Source of the DNA: DASPKS01 sp035628035
GTDB taxonomy: Bacteria; Bacteroidota; Rhodothermia; Rhodothermales; Rubricoccaceae
Length of the DNA: 39,472 nt
Assembly (NCBI GenBank): GCA_035628035.1
Contig: DASPKS010000242.1
Coordinates: 1 to 39,472 of the forward strand
Direction: 5' to 3'
Shown here in pieces: positions 14,986 through 23,800 of the stretch (position 1 is the first letter of the stretch; the number at the start of each line of letters is the position of its first letter). The translations under genes were made by a program, and so were the position numbers. Below the pieces are notes generated by a model. It was not told the origin of the DNA. It made no database searches and saw nothing but the letters and a program-made list of their open reading frames with translations.

Positions 14986-16341
14986 ATGGCCTTTCCCGAC
15001 GGGTTTCTCTGGGGCGCCGCCACGAGCGCCTACCAGGTCGAGGGCTCCCCCCTCGCCGACGGCGCCGGCCCCTCCATCTGGCACCGGTACGCACACACGC
15101 CGGGAAACACCCACCGGGGCCAGACGGGCGACGTGGCCTGCGACCACTACCGCCGCTGGCGCGAGGACGTGGCCCTCATGCGCGAGCTCGGGCTGACGGC
15201 GTACCGCTTCTCCGTCGCGTGGGGCCGCGTGCTGCCGGAAGGGACGGGCCGCGTGAACGCCGCCGGGCTGGCCTTCTACGACCGCCTCGTGGACGCCCTC
15301 TGCGAAGCGGGCATCGAGCCCTTCCTCACGCTCTACCACTGGGACCTCCCCGCCGCCCTCGACGACCGGGGCGGCTGGCTGAACCCCGACGTGGCCGGCT
15401 GGTTCGCCGACTACGCGCGCGTCGTCTTCGAGAAGCTGGGCGACCGCGTCCGCTTCTGGGCGACGATCAACGAGCCGTGGGTGGTGATGGACGGCGGCTA
15501 CGTGCGCGGCGGTCTCGCGCCGGGCCGCCGCGAGCTCTCGGCCGGGCCGCGTGTGGCGCACTACCTCCTCCGCGCGCACGGCGCGGCCACGCAGGCCCTC
15601 CGCGCCGAGGGCGCGGCGAACGTCGGGCTCGTCGTCAACCTGGAGCCGAAGGCGCCCGCTTCGGATCGCGAGGAGGACCGCGCTGCCACGGCCCGCGCGG
15701 ACGCCTACCTCAACCGCTTCTTTCTGGACCCGCTCCTGCTTGGGGCCTACCCCGCCGAGCTGGCCGATGTGTTCGGCGACGTCTGGCCGGACCTCCCGGT
15801 AGACGACGTGATCCAGCAACCGCTCGACTTCCTCGGCGTCAACTACTACACGCGGGCGGTCGTGCGCGATGCGTCGCGCGACGTCCCCGACCGGGCGCGG
15901 CGCGTCTGGAACGCCCGTCATCTGCACACCGCGCTCGGCTGGGAGGTCTACGCGCCGGGCCTCGCCGACGTGCTCCGCTGGGTGCGCACCCGCTACGGCG
16001 ACCTTCCGCTCTACGTCACTGAGAACGGCGCGGCGTTCTACGACCCCCCGCAGCCCGTCGGCGGGCGCGTGGACGACCCGCTCCGCGTGGCCTACTTCCA
16101 CGATCACCTCCTCGCCGTCCGCCAGGCCCTCGCGGGCGGTGTGGACGTGCGGGGCTACTTCGCGTGGTCGCTCCTCGACAACTTCGAGTGGGCGAAGGGG
16201 TTCTCGAAGCGGTTCGGGCTCGTACACGTGGACTTCGCCACGCAGCGACGCACGCCCAAGGCGAGCGCGCACTTCTACCGCGAGGTCATTCGCTCCAACG
16301 GCGATGCACTCGGCGCGGCGCCGCTGATACCTGTCGGGTGA
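14986..16341 (+). CDS. GH1 family beta-glucosidase
   Basis: 451 residues. The start is MAFPDGFLWGAATSAYQVEG, where the family normally begins; a frame open from 14890 adds only unrelated sequence. The acid/base is E163 in the INEPWV motif and the nucleophile is E346 in YVTENGAAF. Also seen are LYHWDLPAAL, FLGVNYYTR and SLLDNFEWAKGFSKRFGL, all standard for GH1. There is no signal peptide, so it is probably cytoplasmic. GH1 enzymes remove terminal beta-linked glucose from short glucosides. Its next-door neighbours are a GH144-like glucanase (6 nt away, convergent) and a cyclic beta-1,2-glucan synthase, which makes sophorose or short beta-1,2-glucooligosaccharides plausible substrates. That substrate choice is inference only. 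Confidence 0.95.
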   Translation: MAFPDGFLWGAATSAYQVEGSPLADGAGPSIWHRYAHTPGNTHRGQTGDVACDHYRRWREDVALMRELGLTAYRFSVAWGRVLPEGTGRVNAAGLAFYDRLVDALCEAGIEPFLTLYHWDLPAALDDRGGWLNPDVAGWFADYARVVFEKLGDRVRFWATINEPWVVMDGGYVRGGLAPGRRELSAGPRVAHYLLRAHGAATQALRAEGAANVGLVVNLEPKAPASDREEDRAATARADAYLNRFFLDPLLLGAYPAELADVFGDVWPDLPVDDVIQQPLDFLGVNYYTRAVVRDASRDVPDRARRVWNARHLHTALGWEVYAPGLADVLRWVRTRYGDLPLYVTENGAAFYDPPQPVGGRVDDPLRVAYFHDHLLAVRQALAGGVDVRGYFAWSLLDNFEWAKGFSKRFGLVHVDFATQRRTPKASAHFYREVIRSNGDALGAAPLIPVG

Positions 16342-16347
16342 GCACCT

Positions 16348-17724
16348 TCAGGCCTGCCCGTTCGCATCGAGCCAGCCGCCGGAGAAGCCGGCGCGGCGGA
16401 GGCCGGCGACGAGGAACGGGCACCGCTTCATCAGCTTCCAGACCAGCTCGCTGCGGTAGTTCTCGATCATCAGCACGACGGGCCCCTGGTCGATCCCGAA
16501 GTGCCCGTGCGAGCGCCACCCGTGCGGGTCCTCCGTCGGGAACGTGGGGTTGAAGCTGCACACGTAGCCGAACGCGTTGGTGATCTCGGGGTACGTGGCG
16601 TCGAAGTGGCGGAGGGCGCGGAGGACGAGTTCGGGCGCGAAGGGCACGGCGGCGGCCACGGCCCACGGCGAGAGCGTGCCGTCGTCGGGGCCCCAGGGAG
16701 CGCCGCGCGCGTGGTAGCCGTAGAACCGCCGCCGCTGCCCGTCGACGACGCGGACGTACCGGCCGGGGCCATCGCTCGCCGTGATGCCCCACGCATCGGG
16801 CCCGTAGCCCTTGAGCCCGCGCGGGTTGCGCGTGGCGTAGGCACGCTGGACGAGCACGGCGCGGCGGGAGTTCTCGAAGTAGTCGATGCCGCGCTCTCGC
16901 ATGTAGGCGTCGTAGAGTCCGCGGAAGTCCACCCAGCAGTGCGGGAGCTGGTGGATGAAGAGCGGCCCGGCGTAGAGGTGCTCGACGCCGTAGACCCTCC
17001 GCCAGCGGTAGGTGCTCGTCCACGCCTCGTAGCTCCGCGGCGGGATGGGGTGCGAGGGGGCACCGAGGGCGAGGAGGTACAGGAGGATGGCCTCGTTGTA
17101 CCCATACCACCGGGCCTTGAGGAACCCCGTCTCGGGCTTCCACGCGTGGCGGACGGCAGGGCCGCCGTCGAAGGCCCAGTCCCACTCGGCGCGGCGGTAG
17201 AGCGCGCTCGCGAGGGCGCGCACGTCGCGCTCGGCCTCGTCGTGGCCGTCGAAGTAGACGTAGGCCGCGAGGGCACCCACGAGGAGGAGCGCCGTGTCGA
17301 TGGTGGAGAGCTCGCAGTGGCGGAAGCGCCGCCCGCTCTCCATGTCGAGGAAGTGGTAGTAGAACCCCCGGTAGCCGGTCGCGCGGGGGCGCTCGCTCTG
17401 CTCGCTCTCGTGGAAGAAGCGGAGGGTGCGGCGGGCCCGCGCGATGGCCTCTGCACGCGTGATCAGGCCGCGCTCCACGCCCACCGCGAGGCAGGCCAGC
17501 CCGAGCCCCGTCGCGGCGATGCTGGCCGGCGCCCCCTCGCTCGTCTTATCGGCGACGAGGCCGGTGTCGGGGTGGGCGTACCGGCAGAAGTAGTCGAACG
17601 TCCGCGCCTGGAGGTCGGCGAGGTAGTGGAGGTCGTTGGTGGAAAGGGTGGACGGCGGCTCTTGGGCGAGCGCCGGAGGCGTCGGGGGGGCGGGCGCAGC
17701 GGCGCCCCGGCGGAACTCCGGCAT
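16348..17724 (-). CDS. GH144-like endo-beta-1,2-glucanase (glycoamylase-domain protein)
   Basis: 458 residues. It belongs to the glycoamylase-like (PF10091-type) proteins, by blocks such as WYGYNEAILLYLLALG, HQLPHCWVDFRGL, GYGPDAWGITASDGP, DDGTLSPWAVAAA, GYVCSFNPTF and GIDQGPVVLMIENYRS. Single-domain members of about this length are the family in which endo-beta-1,2-glucanases (GH144) were described. Acidic residues in conserved blocks include E139, E211 and E421. The start MPEFRRGAAAP has no upstream ATG nearby, and no hydrophobic signal peptide is visible in it or upstream in frame, so the enzyme seems cytoplasmic unless the start is wrong. It diverges from the cyclic beta-1,2-glucan synthase, supporting a role in cutting beta-1,2-glucan to short oligosaccharides for the GH1 enzyme. 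Other specificities occur among distant relatives. Confidence 0.85.
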   Translation of the reverse strand: MPEFRRGAAAPAPPTPPALAQEPPSTLSTNDLHYLADLQARTFDYFCRYAHPDTGLVADKTSEGAPASIAATGLGLACLAVGVERGLITRAEAIARARRTLRFFHESEQSERPRATGYRGFYYHFLDMESGRRFRHCELSTIDTALLLVGALAAYVYFDGHDEAERDVRALASALYRRAEWDWAFDGGPAVRHAWKPETGFLKARWYGYNEAILLYLLALGAPSHPIPPRSYEAWTSTYRWRRVYGVEHLYAGPLFIHQLPHCWVDFRGLYDAYMRERGIDYFENSRRAVLVQRAYATRNPRGLKGYGPDAWGITASDGPGRYVRVVDGQRRRFYGYHARGAPWGPDDGTLSPWAVAAAVPFAPELVLRALRHFDATYPEITNAFGYVCSFNPTFPTEDPHGWRSHGHFGIDQGPVVLMIENYRSELVWKLMKRCPFLVAGLRRAGFSGGWLDANGQA

Positions 17725-17755
17725 CGGTCGCGCGGTGCGTGTTTGGCAGGCGGCG

Positions 17756-17778
17756 CTGGTACCAGTGCCTCGGTACCG
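17756..17778. promoter_or_regulatory. Paired GGTACC palindromes, candidate operator
   Basis: CTGGTACCAG (17756-17765) and CGGTACCG (17771-17778) are perfect palindromes whose centres are 14 nt apart. They lie 32 nt upstream of the glucanase start and about 110 nt upstream of the synthase start. Their position between divergent genes suggests a binding site for a shared regulator; no regulator gene is seen in the window. Confidence 0.4.
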
Positions 17779-17780
17779 GA

Positions 17781-17822
17781 GATCCGCGGAGCGGATTCCA
17801 AGGGATCCGCGGAGCGGATTCC
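17781..17822. repeat. Two 19-bp direct repeats in a divergent promoter region
   Basis: GATCCGCGGAGCGGATTCC occurs at 17781-17799 and again at 17804-17822, a period of 23 bp. Each unit contains the small hairpin ATCCGC-GGA-GCGGAT. The pair is next to the GGTACC palindromes in the 165-bp space between the glucanase and the synthase genes. It could be a regulator site or an RNA hairpin pair in the synthase leader. Confidence 0.55.
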
Positions 17823-17889
17823 GGCCCGCTCCGTAGACTGCGCCCCCCTCCTTCGGACAGCGGCCCCTCTCCGCTCCCCCTCGCTCCTC

Positions 17890-20800
17890 GTGGCCGAGCC
17901 CGCCGAGAACCCCTTCAACCCGGAAGCCCTCGCGGCCTACGCGCGGCGGCTGGCGCAGTCGCACACGGTCAACGTCGCGCCGAAGCGGCTCGCGCGCCCG
18001 ACGGCGTTCCTCCTCCGCGACGCCTACCGGGGGCTCCCCGAGGCCTACGCTGCCCTCGCCGCCGCTGCCCGGCGGAAGCAGTCGCTCACGCCGGCCGCCC
18101 ACTGGCTCCTCGACAACTTCTACCTCATCCGCGACCAGGTGCGGCAGGTGCGCGAGGATCTCCCGTGGAACTACTACCGCATCCTCCCGCGCCTCGAAGG
18201 GGGTCCAGAGCACCGGCGCCCCCGCGTGTTCGAGCTCATGCGCGCGCTCGCGGCGCAGACCGACAACGCCGTCGGGCCCCGCCAGCTCCTCCCCTTCGCC
18301 AAGGCGTACCAAGAGACGGCGCCGCTGCTGATGTCGGAGCTGTGGGCGCTGCCGTCGTCGCTCCGCCTCGTGATGCTCCAGAACCTCGGCGGGCTGGCAG
18401 AGCGCGTCGTGGCCGACCTCGCCGAGCGCGCCGACGCCGAGGCGTGGGCGAAACGGATCGAGGCGCAGGCCGAGGCCGACCCCGCCGGGGTCGTGACGGT
18501 GCTGGCCGAGCTGGCGGAGGGGCGGGCCTCCCTCTCCGACGCCTTCGTCGTCTCGCTCGCCGGCGCGCTCGAAGGGCGCGGCGCCGCGGCCGTCCCCACG
18601 CTCGACTGGCTGGAGCGCAGGATGTCCGCGCGCGGCATTTCCCTCGACGCCGTCCGCCAGCGCGAGACGCACCGGCAGACGCACCGCCAAGTCAGCGTCG
18701 CCAACGCCATCCAGTCGCTCCGCGAGGCCAACCTCGTCGAGTGGAAGGACCTCGTCGAGACGCTCTCGGTCTCGGAGGCGGCGCTGCGGCACGACCCCGC
18801 CGGGGTCTACGCCGCCATGGACTTCGCCACGCGCGACCGGTACCGCCACCGCGTGGAGGACCTCGCGCGGAGCTCGCCCGTCGAGGAGTCGGCCGTGGCC
18901 GCGCGGGCCGTGCTGAGGGCCACCGAGGCCGCCGCTGACCGGCCCGACACCGACGAGCCCGTCGACCACGTCGGCTACTGGCTCATTGGGCCGGGGCAGC
19001 GACGGCTCGAGAAGGAGCTGGGGTACCGCCCGCCCCTCCGGCATCGCCTCACGCGCGTAGCCCGGAGGCGCCCTGCCCTCACCCACTTCGGGCTCCTCCT
19101 TTCCTGGGCGGCCGTCCTCTACGCCGGGCTCGTCGTCTTCCTCGGCGGCACGCCCCTCACGACCGCCGAGATCGCCCTCGCCGCGCTGGCGGCGTTCCTC
19201 CCCGTCCTCGACCTCTCGGTCTCGATCACGAACTCGCTCCTGACGCGGGTGCTCCCGCCCGACATCCTCCCCAAGATGGGGTTCGAGGAGGGGATCCCAC
19301 CGGCGTACCGCACGCTCGTCGCCGTCCCCACGCTCATTGACGGGCCGGAGAACGCACGGCGCCAGATCGAGCGGCTGGAGGTCCACGCCCTCGCCAACCC
19401 CGACCCCCACCTCCGCTTCGCGCTCCTGACCGACTTCCCCGACGCGCCGGCCGAGCACCAGCCCGGCGACCGCGCGACGCTGGAGGCCGCGCGCGCCGCC
19501 GTGCGCGCGCTCAACGAGCGCTACCGCGACAAGCTCGGCGACAAGTTCTTCCTCCTCCACCGCGAGCGCCGGTGGAACCCCTCCGAAGGCGTGTGGATGG
19601 GGTGGGAGCGGAAGCGCGGGAAGATCGAGGAGCTCCTCCGCCTCCTCCGCGACCCGACGGAGGAGACGAGCTACACCGTGTTCGAGGGGGACTTCAAGGC
19701 CATCGCCTCGGGCGATGCCTTCCGGTACCTCCTCACGCTCGACGCCGACACCGAGATGCCGCCCGAGGCGGGGGTGGACCTCGTCCGCACGGCGGCGCAC
19801 CCGCTCAACCGCCCCCGCTACAACGCGCTCAGGACGCGCGTCGTCCGCGGCTACGGCGTGCTCCAGCCGCGCATCGGGATCGGCGCCGAGGCGGGGCACC
19901 GCACGCGGTTCGCCCGCGTGTTCGCCGGGTTCTCCGGCGTCGACCCGTACACGACGGCCGTCTCCGACGTCTACCAGGACCTCTTCCGCGAGGGCATCTT
20001 CACCGGGAAGGGGCTCCTCGACGTCGACGCGTTCCTCACGACGCTCGACCGCGTGCTGCCGGAGAACCGGATCCTCTCGCACGACCTCCTCGAAGGGCTC
20101 CACGCGCGCGCCGCGCTCGTCACCGACGTCGTCCTCTTCGACGACTATCCGAGCCACTATTCCGCCTTCGCCAAACGGCTCCACCGGTGGGTGCGCGGGG
20201 ACTGGCAGATCTTCCCGTGGCTGTTCCCCGTCGTCCCGGCGGCGCAGGGGACGGTGCGAAAGAACCCCATCGCGCGGGCGGGGCGGTGGCGCATCTTCGA
20301 CAACCTCCGGCGCTCGGCCACCCCGCCGGCCCTCCTCCTCTTCCTCGTCCTCGGCTGGACGGTCCTCCCGGGGCCGGGGTGGCTGTGGACGCTCCTTGCC
20401 CTCGGCGTCCTCGCCTTCCCCATCTACGCGCCGTTCACGTCGGCGCTGCTCACGCACCCGCGCGACGCCGTGTGGAGCAGCTACCTCAGGGGGGTGATCG
20501 AGGACACCCGGCAATCGACCGTGCAGGTGTTCCTCTCGGTGGTGTTCCTCGCGCACGAGGCGATCCTGATGACGGACGCCATCGCGCGGACGCTGTGGCG
20601 GCTCCTCATCACGAAGCGGAAGCTGCTGGAGTGGGTGACGGCGCACCAGGCGGAGATCCGGCGGGGCCGCGCCCCCGGCCTCTGGCTCTCCCCCCTGTTC
20701 AGCCTCGTCGTCCTCGCGCTGACCCTGTGGGCGGCCCCGATCGACGTGCTCCTCGCGGCGCCCTTCCTCGTCGCGTGGGCCATCGCCCCGTGGGTGGCCG

Positions 20801-23800
20801 ACGCCATCAGCCGCCCCGAGGAGCGGCACGTCCACGTGCTGGAACCGGCCGAGACGGCGCGGCTCCGCCTCGTAGCCCGCCGGACGTGGCGCTACTTCGA
20901 CGCCTTCGTCGGGCCGGAGGACCACTGGCTGCCCCCCGACAACTTCCAGGAGCAGCCGTTCAAGGGGCGCGCGCGCCGCACCTCCCCCACCAACATCGGC
21001 CTGGCCCTCCTCGCCGCGCAGGCCGCCTACGACCTCGGCTACCTCACGCGGACCGACCTCGCCGACCGCCTCGACGCCCAGCTCAGCGCGCTGGCCCGCC
21101 TCGACCGCCACCGCGGCCACTTCTTCAACTGGTACACCACCGAGACCGCCACCCCGCTCCCGCCACGGTACGTCTCGACGGTCGACTCCGGCAACCTCGC
21201 CGCGTGCCTCGTCGCCCTCCGCCAGGCCCTCCTCGAAACGCGCGACGCGCCGTGGCCCGCACCGGGCCTCGCCGACGCGCTCCGCGACGCCCTCCGGGCG
21301 CTCGACGAGACGCTCGCCCTCCCCCGCGCCGACCTTACCGGCGAGAGCACGCGGCCCGTAGCCGAGGCCGTCGAGGCGCTGCGGCGCGCGCTGCCGGAGC
21401 GGTTCAGCGATGTGCTCGCGGAGCGGCACGCACAGGTGCGCGCGCTCGAAGCGCTGGCCGACACGCTGGTCGCGGCGGCGGCGCCGCTGCCCATCCGCTC
21501 GGAGGCCGACCGCGAGGAGTTCGTGTACTGGGCGGGCCAGATCGCCGGCCGCCTCACCACCGAGCGGGCCGAGCTGGAGCACTTCGCGCCCTGGCTCCTC
21601 CACGGCGACGCGGCGGGCGACGAGCTGAAGGCGGAGGCGCTCGCGCGGCCCGGCACGCTCGGGCGACTCCTCACCGCCGTGCGCGAGGTGCTCGGGCGCG
21701 ATGGGCATCTGGGACCGGCACACGACGCCCTCGCCACTGCTGAGGCCACGCTCTCCGTGTTCCTGGAGCGCGCCGAAGGGATGGCCGTCCGCGCCGAGCG
21801 GCTCGCCTTCGGGATGGACTTCTCGATGCTCTACCGGAAGGAGCGCGGCCTCTTGTCCATCGGGTACGACGCCGACCACGCCCGCCTCGACGTCAACGAC
21901 TACGGGCTGCTCGCGAGCGAGGCCCGCCTCGCTTCGCTGATCGCCATCGGGAAGGGCGACGTGCCCGTCGAGCACTGGTTCCGCCTCGCGCGGACGACGG
22001 GCGTGCCGGGCGGCGAGAAGGTGCTCCTCTCGTGGAGCGGGACGATGTTCGAGTACCTCATGCCGATCCTCCTCACGCGGCTGTACCCGAACACCCTCCT
22101 CGAAGGGTCGTGCCGCGCGGCCGTGGCCGTGCAGCGCGCGTGGGGCCGGCAGAAAGGGCTCCCGTGGGGCATCTCCGAGAGCGCCTACTTCCGCCTCGAC
22201 CCCGAGCTCACGTACCAGTACCGCGCCTTCGGCGTGCCGGGCCTCGGGCTCGACCGCGGGCTCGCCAAGCACTACGTCGCCGCGCCGTACGCGACGCTCC
22301 TCGCCCTTCCCGTCGACCTCGAGGCCGCCCTCGCCAACCTCGACGCGCTCCAGCACGAGGGCGGCTACGGCGTCTACGGGTACTACGACGCCATCGACTA
22401 CACGCCGAGCCGGCTCCCGCCCGACCAGCCGCGCGCCGTCGTGAAGACGTACATGGCGCACCACCAGGGGATGGGGCTGCTCGCGCTGGCGAACGTGCTC
22501 GGCGGGGCGGCCTTCCAGCGGCGGTTCCACGGCGCCCCGCTCGTGCGCTCGGTGGAGGTGCTCCTCCAGGAGCGCGTCCCGCGCGAGATCGAGCGCGTGG
22601 CGCTGCCGGAGGAGATGGGCGAGATCGAGCCGGTAGAGACGACGGCCGTGCGGCCGGCCGTGCGGCACGTCCCCGTCGAGCGGCTCTACGACGAGACCCC
22701 GCACGGCGCGCTCCTCTCGAACGGCCGCCACACCGCCTTCGTCACCGCCGCCGGGGCCGGCTACAGCCGCCGCGCCGCCGACGCCCTCACGCGGTGGCGG
22801 CCCGACCCCGCGCGGGAGGACCACGGCGCCTTCCTCTACGTGCGCGACCTCGACAGCGGGCGCGTGTGGAGCGCGGGCGCCCAGCCCATCGCCGGGCAGC
22901 CCGACCGCTACGAGGCGTGGTTCCACCTCAACAAGGTCGAGATCGCCCGCGTCGAGGACTGGATCGAGACGTTCACCGAGGTGTCCGTCTCGCCCGAGGA
23001 CGACGTCGAGGTCCGCCGCTACACCGTCACCAACTACGGCGACACGCCCCGCCGGCTGGAGCTGACGAGCTACGCCGAGGTGGCCCTCAACGACGTCGAG
23101 GCCGACCTCGCGCACCCGGCGTTCTCGAAGCTGTTCGTCGAGACGGAGTACGTCCCGGAGCACCACGCGCTCCTCGCGCACCGCCGCAAGCGGAAGCCCG
23201 ACGACCCCGAGCGGTGGCTCTTCCACGCCCTCGCAGACGCCGGGCTCGACGCCGTCACCGGCCCGCTGGAGGTGGAGACCGACCGCGCGAAGTTCCTGGG
23301 CCGCGGGCGCACGTGCACGAACCCCGCCGCGCTCGATCCCGGCGTGAAGCTCTCCGGCACCGTCGGCGCCGTGCTCGACCCCGTCGTCGCGCTGCGCCGC
23401 GTGGTCGAGGTGGGGCCCCGCGAGCAGGTCTCGCTCGCCTTCGCGCTCGGCACGGCGGCCTCCCGCGAGGAGGCCCTCCGCCTCGCTGATCGCTACGACC
23501 ACCCCGACGCGGTGCAGCGGGCCGTCGAGCTGGCGTCCGTCTACGGGCTCGTCGAGCTGCAGCACCTCGGGCTCACGGGGAAGCAGGCGCTCTACGCGCA
23601 GGAGCTGGCGAGCGCGCTCCTCTTCGCGCCGCGCGCCCTCCGCGCCGACGAGCGCACGATGGTCCGCAACCGCCGGTCGCAGCCGGGGCTCTGGGCCTAC
23701 GGGATTTCGGGTGACCTCCCCATCGTGCTCCTCCGCATCGGGAAGGTGGAGCACATGGAGAGCGTGCGGTTCTTCCTGAAGGCGCACGCGTACTGGCGCC

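Noticed and set aside
17781..17822. CRISPR-like reading of the 19-bp direct repeats
   Set aside because: Only two copies with a 4-bp gap and no cas genes.
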